Source: Mytilus galloprovincialis (Eukaryota > Mollusca > Bivalvia > Mytilida > Mytilidae). From it: a DNA stretch of 64,000 nucleotides. The stretch's first letter is position 1. Every line of letters starts with the position of its first letter. The notes below the pieces were generated by a model. The model searched no databases. It had not been told where the DNA came from and saw only the letters and a program-made list of their open reading frames with translations. Shown one piece after another: positions 35,801 through 44,418 of the stretch. The stretch covers positions 5,483,112-5,547,111 of the forward strand of contig NC_134842.1 in the NCBI RefSeq assembly GCF_965363235.1. The letters are read 5' to 3'. Both the position numbers and the translations under genes were made by a program.

Positions 35801-38800
35801 GTATGTCACATATACCGTATGTGCCAATAACACAACTCTTTATCCAAGTCACAATTTGTAAAAGTAAACCATTAATTATAGGTCAAAGTATGGCCTTCAA
35901 CACAGAGTCTTGACTCACAGTGAACAACAAGCTATACAGGCTGCCCTTAAAACGACCAGTGTAAAACTATTCAAACAAGAAACTAAAAGTCTAAACTATA
36001 TAAGACATGATTACTGTATATTTAGTAATGTTAAGCAGTTTTTTTTTTTATTGAGAAGACAATGATTAATCTTTCCATCTTCAAAAATACCTATAATTTC
36101 TGAATTTAAAGCAATTTATGCAAAGATTCATAATTAAACATTATCACTTTAGTTTTCGAAATGAGATTTATGTCAAAATACAAGTATGTCCATTTAATAA
36201 GATTTTTGTGTATATTTTAATTTCTATGTTCTTTTATAGAATGGAAGTAGTACCAACAGCTGACCCAGTTAAAGATAAACGTTACCTGGCCTATGTCACA
36301 ACAGATAAAGTAGGTTTAAGTATGCTGCCACTGGATGGTAACCCACACAATGCCATGGCCTTAATCACACACCCTGGGGGAGTAGAGAATATGGTGTGTA
36401 GCTACGATGGAAAGTACTTATTCACAGCAGGGGGAGCCGATGCTACGGTACACATGTGGGAAATCAACGTCAGGTATGTTACTTACGCATACGTCACACA
36501 CACACATGGGTAATAATCTTGTGGGTGATTTTACAAAAGAGGGGTCCATGAACTGATTTTAAAGTTACATCTGTTGGAATTATAAAAAAAAACAGTTGAA
36601 AAATGCATCGTTTCATGATTTGCCCTTCAACTCTGAATTTTCTTGTGTATAAAAGCTAAGATTTAAAAAAAAACTACCATCAAGTTATTAAACACATTCT
36701 GATCTTTAAAGAAACCGTGTTGTTGTTTGTACTTTACAGTGTATTAGAAGCACATTGTGAACTTGAGGGGGAAATTAAACATGTTAAAGTGAAATTAAAT
36801 AAATTCTATGTTAATATTTTACAGTGTTTTGGAAGCACAATCGAGACTTGGTGGAGAAGATTTAATACCATTCTATGGTTTACTGGAAGGTGGTAGAGAT
36901 GGAGAACTCTTCAGAGAATTGGAAGATTATTTCTATTATGCACAAATCAGAAGGTAAATTTCACTCTGAAACTGAATACAGAAAATCCTATTGACAAAAA
37001 TTGTTTCTTTATCAATATTTCCACAAACATGAAAATGAAATCATGGTAACAGAAGAAAAGTTTCCAAAATGATTTAATTTTTTAATCTTAATAATATCTA
37101 GGCTCTGTTTTAAAAATGTATTATACACTTATTTTTCACAATTGTCTTATCTCCATATGTCATTAAAGAATGAACACTTTACTTTGTAGTCAAGGTGTGA
37201 ATGCAATGGATAAGAGAGAAGTTTCAGTAAAGATTCCACTATCAGAAGTTCCATTTGTTATGAGGGCAATGGGTTTCTACCCATCTGAACAAGAGGTAAT
37301 TTATTATACAATAGGGGCTCAGTAGCTAAGTGGTCTCAGAAATCCAAAACTGTATTTCCAGCCTTTAAACTTTTAGTTTGAACTACGCATGTGGCCACCA
37401 AGAAATAGCTATTATTGCTGAAAGATGTGTTAAACACCAATCACTCAATCAACCATTATACAATGGTAGTAGTTGCAAACATAAAACACCTTATTTTAAA
37501 GTCATATGAAACGAGTGACTGGTGAAAAGTAATGTTTATCCAATTCTTGAACCAATAAAATTGAGAATGGAAATGGGGAATGTGTCAAAGAGACAACAAC
37601 CCGACCATAGAAAAAACAACAGCGGAAGGTCACCAACAGGTCTTCAATGTAGCGAGAAATTCCTGCACCAGGAGGCGTCCTTCAGCTGGCCCCTAAACAA
37701 ATATATACTAGTTCAGTGATAATAAAAGCCATACTAAACTCCAAATTGTACACAAGAAACTAAAATTAAAATAATACAAGGCTTACAAAGGCCAGAGGCT
37801 CCTGACTTGGGACAGGCGCAAAAATGTGGCAGAGTTAAACATGTTTATGAGATCTCAACCCTCCCCCTATACCTCTAGCCAATGTAAAAAAATAAAGACA
37901 TAGCAATACGCACATTAAAATTCAGTTCAAGAGAAGTCTGAATCAATACAATGTAATGCATGTATATATCAAAAACTTAGTCTTCTTTGCACGATTTTAT
38001 CATTTTTACACAAACATATCATTTAATCGTCAACTTTTTTTTCTCTCTGTCTGTAATGATGTAAAAATCATGGCAGCTTCTTAATTGGCCTGTTTTGAAG
38101 ACGTAGTTTACCAATTGTCACTTTATAGTAAAGAATCAACAAAAAAGCTTGGGTATTGAGCACGTGTATAACATGTACAATCAGATAATAGTTTATTTTA
38201 ATGACAGATTCATGGGTATTGTGATCACCAGATTTTTACGAGATATATAGTTGATATTTCTTAAACATGTTTTTATTCGTGTATAGATTGAGGACATGTT
38301 AAACGAAGTAAAGTTCAGTAGATATGTAGAAACAGGCCAGTACATAGAAGATATCGATTTGGGAGATTTTATCAAATGTAAGTTGTATGTAATGAGATAA
38401 ATAGGCAAACTTTGGGCCAGAAATTGTGTGGCTAACTGGGCTCTCTTCTGTCTAACAAAGCACATGTTATAACTTTGAGCCAGAAATTGTGTGGCTAACT
38501 GGGATCTCTTCTGTCTAACAAAGCACATGTTATAACTTTGAGCCAGAAATTGTGTGGCTAACTGGGATCTCTTCTGTCTAACAAAGCACATGTTATAACT
38601 TTGAGCCAGAAATTGTGTGGCTAACTGGGATCTCTTCTGTCTAACAAAGCACATGTTATAACTTTGAGCCAGAAATTGTGTGGCTAACTGGGCTCTCTTC
38701 TGTCTAACAAAGCACATGTGTGTGGCTAACTGGGCTCTCTTCTGTCTAACAAAGCACATGTGTGTGGCTAACTGGGCTCTCTTCTGTCTAACAAAGCACA

Positions 38801-40503
38801 TGTGTGTGGCTAACTGGGCTCTCTTCTGTCTAACAAAGCACATGTGTGTGGCTAACTGGGCTCTCTTCTGTCTATCAAAGCACATGTTATGTAGAAGCAT
38901 AATAACATAGAAACACATAAATGAAATAATGAATATGAACCATGATGTGACGTGTCAAATACGAATAAAAAAAATATACCAAAGTGCATAACAATAAGTT
39001 GTATAAAGAACAGACATGCGCATATTAAAAAGAAGAATAAGGGTTGGGACATGTTTAATGAGATAGTAATTCATCAATACAGTAGAACAAAAATATCATG
39101 AGTTTGCCTAGAGAAGTAGGGAATGAATACAACAAAAACTCTCAAATGTTTGCAATCAAATGTCTGCTATCAAAGGCTTGTCATCAACTCAAAATTAATA
39201 ATAGCACTACATGGTTCTTTTTCAGTCTTCATTAATAGTCTATGTATAATATTATCAAACACCACAGGATAATATTGTGAAACATATACTAATGCAGGAG
39301 TTTAGATCTTGGCTCGAGTTAGTTGAAAATGTCAAGTTATTCTCTGTGTAATGGCCTAATCAGTCAAATTAATACCTATTATTCTTTCTTCTATTTGATA
39401 TTATAAGGGTGAAAAACAAATATATAGCATAACAGTGTGAACATTCATTTGATTTTTTGTTGATAGTGTATATAAACCATCGACCAGCATTTGGTTTAGA
39501 CCCAGGAAAACTTCTGACAGCATTTGAGACTTTAGGTATCCAGACTTCACAAGGAAATGCCATCGAGAGAGGTGATCTCCTGGATATGTTACAAACTAAA
39601 GGTTAGTACTCTACTCTTCTTAATTAGTTAATTAGGTAAAGGAATTGAACAATTTCCACCACAGAACAGACATACTCATGTATCTATGAAAGTTTCAAGG
39701 CCTGGGCCGGCTGGACCTAGATTTACAAAATCTGTACTTAGTGAATGCTTCAGAGTATATATGATTCTTCTTCTGACAAGATTCTTGCCATTTTATTGGC
39801 TTGATGCAAATCCAATATTGTATTATCTACTGATGGTATATGGCCCAGATATCATACCCACATCTAACTGAAAATCAAGGGATGAAATATTATTAAATTA
39901 GGTTTGGTTGGCCTAATGCATTTCTGTTGAAAGCCGAAAATGCTTTCCATGTTTACAACACACATTTCTTGAATAACTTCATCAGGTTGCTTAAGCTTGT
40001 TTCCAAAGATTTGGAAAGCAAAAATTATAAAATGTTGCAAAGAATACTTTAAATTCATAAATACTTGCGAGGTTTTTATCAATGCAAATAATGTAACAGA
40101 ATGAGATAGCGATTAAAAAATTTTTTTTTTGTATGTGTGCAGATTTTTCTGAAATCCCAATAATTAATCTTGCATAGGTGTCTATTCTTAAACAATCACA
40201 ATATTGAGGCATGCAATAAATTCTGAATTAACAAATCTTAAAGTCTTGAAATACAATTGTTTATTGCTATACATTTCAGGAGAACACATGACAGAGTATG
40301 AATTAGCAGAGTATCTGACCACGTTACTAGGATTTAACGCTGAGGGAGGAAGTAGTGAGTTACAGGAGTTTGAAGTAAACACGGCCGGAGACATTATTGA
40401 TCAGAACCTCCCACATCATATCACGGGAGAAATGTTTGCCAATGAAGTGCTAGGATTTTCTATGTATAATCGGGAACTTATGTCGGCCGGATCAGAAACA
40501 TAG
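17828..40503 (+). CDS. CFAP251: CFAP251 (WDR66), cilia and flagella associated protein 251
   Basis: Exons: 17828-18451, 22368-22514, 22946-23049, 23781-23889, 24617-24775, 25268-25436, 26458-26548, 26994-27062, 28681-28749, 29289-29418, 30629-30687 (or 30490-30545), 30898-30957, 31485-31564, 32070-32209, 34295-34468, 34958-35101, 35695-35777, 36240-36473, 36825-36953, 37190-37295, 38287-38377, 39467-39601, 40280-40503. All phases join; the product is about 1109 residues, close to the human 1149. Exon 1 is a Glu/Gln/Thr-rich disordered N-terminus. WD repeats follow ([45 protein letters not shown]), then [36 protein letters not shown] and the C-terminal [13 protein letters not shown] region. 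In the family this protein belongs to the calmodulin- and spoke-associated complex at radial spoke 3 of motile cilia. Human mutations cause sperm flagellum defects. Confidence 0.95.
19361..19525. mobile_element. 165-bp foldback element in CFAP251 intron 1
   Basis: Near-perfect inverted arms of about 70 bp (GAGATAAC at the tip, AAGCTCCGACGGCAT, GATTTGATGGTCGCAAAT) around a CG-rich loop GCGACGCGTTAGCGGAGA. It is far richer in CpG than its surroundings. Confidence 0.85.
20627..21483 (+). repeat. Mollusc repeat nested inside the hAT element
   Basis: Starts TATACGCCCGTC with a 20-bp palindrome CCCGTCAAAATTTTGACGGG (20633-20652), contains GTCCGTCCGTCTGTCCG, and ends near GCGCTCATGGCGCAGCTG. Inside are about four tandem units of 150-180 bp with CTGTATACTTTTTGGTGATG, ACATGTCGC and TCTCAAAAA. 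Confidence 0.75.
21655..21770 (+). pseudogene. hAT transposase C-terminal remnant
   Basis: Plus-strand translation gives [20 protein letters not shown] and then IAVFR; a second frame gives [11 protein letters not shown]. This is the hAT dimerisation block (usual form: P-x-S-x-x-VERLFS-x-AG, then R-x-R-L-x-D-K-x-x). A frame change lies between the two parts. No upstream catalytic part was recognised. Confidence 0.75.
23176..23369. mobile_element. TA-flanked MITE in CFAP251 intron 3
   Basis: Terminal inverted repeats TACTGTAAATTCAGAAATTA and its mirror TTAATTTCTGAATTTACAGTA. Same family as 55139-55349. Confidence 0.85.
24215..24480 (+). repeat. Mussel interspersed repeat R2
   Basis: AGAAGATGTGGTAAGATTG, ATGAGACAACTGTCCACAAG and ACCAAAATGACACAGAAATT. 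Other copies of R2 are listed at 30125, 35785 and 62855. Confidence 0.75.
26141..26440 (+). repeat. Minisatellite, 6 x 50 bp, next to CFAP251 exon 7
   Basis: Six almost identical 50-bp units starting GTATTACAGCCTTCAG and ending CTTTAACTGTTAACAAT. The array stops 17 bp before the exon 7 acceptor (26457). Each unit carries TATTACAG, an acceptor-like site. Confidence 0.95.
27407..28479. mobile_element. piggyBac-like MITE in CFAP251 intron 8
   Basis: Flanked by TTAA at 27403-27406 and 28480-28483. Termini are CCCTTAGACTGCT and AGCAGTCTAAGGG, with a second AGTCGCGCGTAGCAGT box inside the right end. TTAA duplication and CCC-starting repeats are the piggyBac pattern. The 1073-bp interior shows no transposase. 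Confidence 0.8.
28839..29031. mobile_element. MITE with TA ends in CFAP251 intron 9
   Basis: Ends TACTGTGGATTCATTAAT and AATGAAGCCACAGTA; internal GATACCAATTGTCATGG matches the element at 944-1156. Confidence 0.7.
29236..29263 (+). repeat. Decayed copy of the 5' end of CFAP251 exon 10
   Basis: TTAATTTTCAG followed by AGCCAAAGACGTAACTAAC repeats, 53 bp upstream, the true acceptor and exon start (AGCCAAAGATGGAACAAAC at 29289). Confidence 0.8.
29548..29973 (+). mobile_element. SINE with AATC tail in CFAP251 intron 10
   Basis: An exact 14-bp target duplication, TCAATTATTAAAAT, lies at 29534-29547 and 29974-29987. The body ends with CACTGGACGTTAAACAACC and an (AATC) tail, a 3' end I recognise from mollusc SINEs. 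A long duplication plus short-repeat tail indicates LINE-type target-primed insertion. I could not place A and B boxes with confidence. The frame at 29745-29954 is not a gene. Confidence 0.8.
30125..30310 (+). repeat. R2 repeat copy
   Basis: AGAAGATGTGGTATGATTG, ACAACTCTCCACAAGAGA and TGACACAGAAAATAAC in order. Confidence 0.75.
30490..30687 (+). repeat. Duplicated CFAP251 exon 11 (two full copies and one part)
   Basis: Copy 1 is 30490-30545 (acceptor TTGTAG, donor GTAAGT) and copy 2 is 30629-30687 (acceptor TATCAG, donor GTAAGT). They encode [19 protein letters not shown] and [20 protein letters not shown] up to the shared last codon. A partial copy of the 3' end (CACATCCTACAAAGTAAGT) lies between, near 30580. 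Both full copies enter in phase 0 and leave in phase 2, so either can be used but using both would shift the frame. Confidence 0.85.
31869..32045 (+). repeat. Two decayed copies of the 5' end of CFAP251 exon 14
   Basis: At 31869 (after TTTTTGACAG) and 32004 (after GTTTTACAG) the starts CTATTGATTTTGAGAATG and CTATTGGTTTTGTGAATG repeat the true exon start at 32070. Each copy then diverges after 30-40 bp. Confidence 0.85.
32210..34249. other. CFAP251 intron 14, mostly unique AT-rich sequence
   Basis: No mobile element was recognised before the repeat array at 33735. A short GAGTTATCTCCC-type piece occurs near 33110. Confidence 0.5.
33735..34065 (+). repeat. Degenerate 17-24 bp tandem array
   Basis: About 15 diverged units of the type AACCTTGAAATCTGAAAGT. 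Unit length varies, which suggests an old array. Confidence 0.85.
34250..34268 (+). repeat. Decayed copy of the 5' end of CFAP251 exon 15
   Basis: ACATTTCAG followed by CATGGAGAGTACACAACC lies 45 bp before the true start GATGGAGAATACACAGTG at 34295. Confidence 0.7.
35785..36010 (+). repeat. R2 repeat copy
   Basis: AGAAGATGTGGTATGTCACA, GGCCTTCAACACAGAGTCT and ATTCAAACAAGAAACTAA. It lies in the intron after exon 17. Confidence 0.65.
36740..36781 (+). repeat. Decayed copy of the 5' end of CFAP251 exon 19
   Basis: ACTTTACAG then TGTATTAGAAGCACATTG mirrors the true TATTTTACAG then TGTTTTGGAAGCACAATC at 36825, 85 bp downstream. Confidence 0.8.
37545..37920 (+). repeat. Mussel interspersed repeat
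   Basis: GTCAAAGAGACAACAACCCG, AGCGGAAGGTCACCAACAGG, CCAGGAGGCGTCCTTCAGC and GGACAGGCGCAAAAATGTGG in order; the start of the same repeat appears inverted at 12820-12915. It lies in intron 20. Confidence 0.75.
38410..38887 (+). repeat. Minisatellite in CFAP251 intron 21, 63- and 42-bp units
   Basis: Nine copies of GTGTGGCTAACTGGG...AACAAAGCACATG. The first five are 63 bp long because they carry TTATAACTTTGAGCCAGAAA; the last four are 42 bp. Both lengths are multiples of three, which keeps long frames open on both strands. Confidence 0.95.
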
Positions 40504-40775
40504 AGAATATTTGATTTGTTACATTGAAAAGTGAAAACTATGATGAGGAATTAAATTGAACTAAATCATGTTATGTTGAAAATCTTGTGGAAGTAGTTTT
40601 CCAATATTGTTGTATGAAGGAATGACAGAAGGGATAAAAAATATTGTTTTCTATATAAAACATGTCTGTGATATTTGACTATTTTATTTATTGTACAAAG
40701 ACACTGCATTTGTATATTGTACATTTCTTATATGTTTTGTTATATGAATATGAATAAAATGACGAAAATTGTTTT
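40504..40775 (+). terminator. CFAP251 3' UTR and poly(A) signal
   Basis: After the TAG at 40501-40503 the first strong AATAAA is at 40752-40757 (TATGAATAAAATGAC). Cleavage would fall some 10-30 bp later. Confidence 0.6.
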
Positions 40776-40794
40776 TTTTTGTGAATTGCTAAAA

Positions 40795-41480
40795 AGAAAA
40801 CCAACTAGAGGCTCTAAAGAGTGTTTGTCACTCACCTTGGTATATGTGCATACTAACACTCCAACATTGTTGACCATATTAGATTTCATAACAAAAATCT
40901 TCTTCAGTTTTTGCTCAAAAACACAAAAGTGAGTAAAAAATTTTACATTTAAGGGCAACCACCAAATTTGTCTTTTTTGCAGATCTTGACTTGCTGATCA
41001 TTTTTGCTTAGTAAAGTTTCTATCTATCTATTATAAGTTTTAAGATGTATTTAAAGGGAAAAATTGTAAAAAAATCATCATCAAAGGGCAATAACTCCAA
41101 TAAGGAGTCGACTGATGATCTTTAGCATGTTATTTGTAGAACTTGTCTTGCTGATCAGCTTTTTAATTTAAATTTTCTCTTGATCCTTATTTTTAAGATA
41201 AAAGGCAAAAATGAAAAGAAATGGTAAAATTTGTCAATTAATGGCAATAATTTCTATGAGAACGTGTCTGACAGTTTGACGTATATAAACAATTGGTAGT
41301 TTTACACTAGATACCAATGTTGATTAGAGTCCAAGTTTGGTTTAATTCGGCCCAGCTGCTTCAGAGAAGATTTTTGTAAAGTTAATGACAACAAACAACA
41401 AGGGCAGCCATGTTCTGAGAAAAGTGAAAACACAACACTACAATGCAGATGTGTTTTCTTTCCCAAGAGAAGGGAAGACA
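40795..41480 (+). repeat. Interspersed repeat R3, copy split by the Tc1 element
   Basis: Begins CTAGAGGCTCTAAAGAG and GTCACTCACCTTGGTATATG and continues with GGCAATAACTCC and CCAGCTGCTTCAGAGAAGAT, all parts of R3 (longer copy at 45170-46466). Confidence 0.75.
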
Positions 41481-41482
41481 TA

Positions 41483-42855
41483 CAGAGACGTGCAAAAAGT
41501 ATTCGGTCACAATGGCGTCGTGTTTACGTTTGTACAGGTGACCGACTTTTAAATGGCCTTGCCCCACGTCAATCACGTCACTGAGTATTACTGTACTAGT
41601 CTTTTAGCGTTGTGCATCACATGGGCTACCGTCATGTGATGTTTGTTGTCGTCTGCCATTGTAGTTTCGTTAAAACAAGTAAAATAACAAAGATGGGTAG
41701 AAAAGGTCAGGAACTGTCAACAGATGTCAAAAACATGATTGTGGAAATGTTCCAGAATGGATTTTCTCGCCGAAAAATCGCTGACATACTTAGAATTCCC
41801 AAGTCAACAGTTATTGACAATGTTCAAAAATTTTTAGACACGGGTTCTGTGGAGAATAAACCCAGAAGTGGCCGACCATTGTTTGTAAAACCAAGCGACT
41901 ACCGCAAGCTTGAACGCATTGTAAAGACAAGTCGGAGGAGCTCTTTATGTGACATAACAAACAAGTTTAATGAGGAAAATTGTGTTCCCGTGTCTAAACG
42001 TACCATCCAGCACCATTTACATAAACATGGGTATCACAGGTGTGTAAATAAGAAAAAAATCGTGATCCGGGAAGTCAATCGGAAAAAAAGACTTGCATGG
42101 TGCAGAGAAAAAAGGAGATGGACGGTTAATAACAACTGGAAAAAGGTTATTTTCTCTGATGAAAGTAAAATCATGATTGGACATGATGAACGTGTGTACG
42201 TATGGCGAAAAAGAGACGAGGGGTGGAGACCGGACCTTGTGCAACCGCGGACTTCACAAACTAAATATCAAGTCATGATTTGGGGTTGTATTTGCTGGAA
42301 TGGCGTCGGTACACTTACTCCTGTAGAAGGCAATATTAATGCTGTCAAATATCAAGAAATACTTGATGAACATTTGTGGCCAGTGATAGCTCGGCATTTT
42401 CCGGGAGGAAATTATTTATTCCAGGATGACAACGCCCCTGTCCATCGTGCACGGTCCACCCAAGAGTTTGTAGCTCGGAACGGAATAACCGGTATGAGCT
42501 GGCCTGCACAGTCCCCCGACTTAAATATAATCGAAAACGTTTGGTTACATGTAAAAAGAAAACTTCAAACACGTACTGGGATGATTAAATCTAAAAATGA
42601 ATTATTCCAAGAAATCCACCGTATTTGGGTCAGTATTTCCCCTGCCTATATTCAGTGCTTATACAAGTCGATTCCGAAAAGGATATTAAATGTAATCAGG
42701 CTAAAAGGACACTTAACAAAGTATTAGAGGTAAGTTTTTATTTTTGTTGTATTTCATTGGTTGATTTATTTACAGTGCAAGCATGAACTTTACAACTTTC
42801 GTTTTGAAATGTAAACATGACGCCATTGTGACCGAATACTTTTTGCACGTCTCTG
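41483..42855 (+). mobile_element. Tc1/mariner transposon, apparently whole
   Basis: A 1373-bp element flanked by TA at 41481-41482 and 42856-42857. The terminal inverted repeats are 45 bp (41483-41527 and 42811-42855), start CAGAGACGTGCAAAAAGTAT and differ at one position. The single gene inside is open. This combination suggests a recent insertion. Confidence 0.95.
41693..42727 (+). CDS. Tc1-type transposase (DD34E)
   Basis: The product is 344 residues from the ATG at 41693 (MGRKGQELS), the usual Tc1 length; an upstream in-frame ATG at 41612 would add 27 residues and is less likely. The N-terminal half holds two helix-turn-helix domains (NGFSRRKIADILRIPKSTV and the SKRTIQHHLHKHGY region) joined by NKPRSGRP, a GRPR-like hook. 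The catalytic triad is seen at IFSDESK, FQDDNAPVH and SPDLNIIENVW with 34 residues between the second D and E. The enzyme cuts and pastes the element in the nucleus at TA sites. No stop or frame change is present. Confidence 0.95.
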   Translation: MGRKGQELSTDVKNMIVEMFQNGFSRRKIADILRIPKSTVIDNVQKFLDTGSVENKPRSGRPLFVKPSDYRKLERIVKTSRRSSLCDITNKFNEENCVPVSKRTIQHHLHKHGYHRCVNKKKIVIREVNRKKRLAWCREKRRWTVNNNWKKVIFSDESKIMIGHDERVYVWRKRDEGWRPDLVQPRTSQTKYQVMIWGCICWNGVGTLTPVEGNINAVKYQEILDEHLWPVIARHFPGGNYLFQDDNAPVHRARSTQEFVARNGITGMSWPAQSPDLNIIENVWLHVKRKLQTRTGMIKSKNELFQEIHRIWVSISPAYIQCLYKSIPKRILNVIRLKGHLTKY

Positions 42856-42857
42856 TA

Positions 42858-43470
42858 TCACACAATTTAGCCCCAGAGCTGATTATGCAGTACTTGCTCT
42901 TATTCCTCATCTGAATACTTGTGCTGCATAGCTGATGGCACCAGCTAATCTCACAATAATTACCATACATGAAGCTTGTCATTCAATTGATTTTGTTTCT
43001 CTTAAAGTAGTTATGGTCTATTCTGCAGTGACAGCATATAAGTATAACTATAAATGGTATATGGGATCCTTGCATAGTGTACATGTCCGTCAGACAGGAT
43101 TCACCTTAACTCGATCTCATTTTATGGATCAGTGATGAAGGTGATTTTTTTATCGCAGACTGGTATGCTTTATCTGACCTTGACCTCATTTTCATGGTTC
43201 AATTGGTCAATCAATGTCAAGTTTTTGTGATTTTGGCTGTTTCTCAGTTACTGTAGGCGAAATATCAGTTGTATTTGGTTTATATGGGATGTTGCAGTGT
43301 GTCTGGCAGGTTTGATCTGACCTTGATTTTTTTCATGGTTCATTGGAGAATAAAGTTTTTGTATTATGGTCCAATCTCTGATGCTATAACCAATATGTCA
43401 ACTAAATGTGATGTATGAAATGGTTGTAAGGTGTACATGGTAAATAAATGACATCCTGTTGTTTATCGGA
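42858..43470 (+). repeat. Mollusc interspersed repeat sequence
   Basis: After the Tc1 right end comes GCCCCAGAGCTGATTATGCA, then a diverged repeat with CACCTTAACTCGATCTCATT, TGACCTTGACCTCATTTTCA and CAAGTTTTTGTGATTTTGGC. No gene was seen. Confidence 0.55.
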
Positions 43471-43885
43471 CTGCTCTGGTTAATATACATGTCAAGTGTA
43501 ATCTTTGAAATCATAACGGTTCTCAAGATATATAGCAGACACAATCTTTACCATTGGACATGGGGATTGTCAACCAAAACCAGTGTTATGACATTGACCT
43601 AGGAAGTCGTACATACATTATGACACACCCTCTGGTGTTGGTTAATATACATGACAATTATAAACTTTAAAACTATAACGGTTCTCCAGATATAGAGCAG
43701 ACACAATCTTTACTATAGGACATAAGGTTGTTAACTGAAACCAGTTTTTTACCATGACCATTGACCTAGGAAGTTGAACAAGTATTATGACACACCCTCT
43801 GATGTTGGTTAATATACATGTCAAGTACAAATTATGAAATATAACGCTTCTCTAGATATAGAGCAGACACAATTTGTTACAGACG
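43471..43885 (+). repeat. Tandem repeats of about 165 bp, 2.5 copies
   Basis: GTTAATATACATGTCAAGT, AGATATAGAGCAGACACAAT and ACACACCCTCTGATGTTGG recur at 43480-43640, 43640-43800 and, in part, 43806-43880. Confidence 0.75.
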
Positions 43886-44043
43886 GACAGACTGACCACT
43901 ATAGGGCAACTAGCCATTGGCGGGGCCCTCATTAATCTGATATCAAGCAGACATGTCTTTACTCTTATGCCTCATTTCTGTGTTTTTTTATGGATACACA
44001 GAAAATTCCAATTATTAAGTCATCATTTGAGCCCATGTGTGAA

Positions 44044-44178
44044 AAAAGGCCTGTCCTCCCTCAGTTGATATCAGTCCACTACCATGAAATCAATAAGGTC
44101 TTCCCATTAAAAAAGGCCTGTCCTCCCTCAGTTGATATCAGTCCACTACCATGAAATCAATAAGGTCTTCCCATTATT
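44044..44178 (+). repeat. 67-bp tandem duplication
   Basis: Two copies of AAAAGGCCTGTCCTCCCTCA through AATAAGGTCTTCCCATTA. Confidence 0.9.
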
Positions 44179-44404
44179 ATTTGTCATCCTGTTGTACTAT
44201 TCAAAGATAACTTAAACTTGAGATATGAGGAGAAGGTACTATAGGACAACAGAATTTATTTTCAGAATTTCTATCAAAAGATTGGTCGCTATTCAATGAA
44301 AATTTATTCAGTCAGTGAGGTAGTCACAATTTCAATCAGCTGGTAGGTTTGTGGCATCGTTGAGCTAAACAACTTTTATTAAATTAAAAGAATATTTTTG
44401 TTGT

Positions 44405-44418
44405 GTATGTTTATTGAT
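44405..44418 (-). terminator. NOC4L poly(A) signal
   Basis: On the minus strand AATAAA occurs only a few bases after the TGA stop (TGAATCAATAAACAT), giving a very short 3' UTR if used. Confidence 0.55.

Noticed and set aside
38193-38918. 241-codon repetitive frame on the minus strand ([13 protein letters not shown] units)
   Set aside because: It is the antisense of an intronic minisatellite whose unit lengths are multiples of three; no other coding feature supports it.
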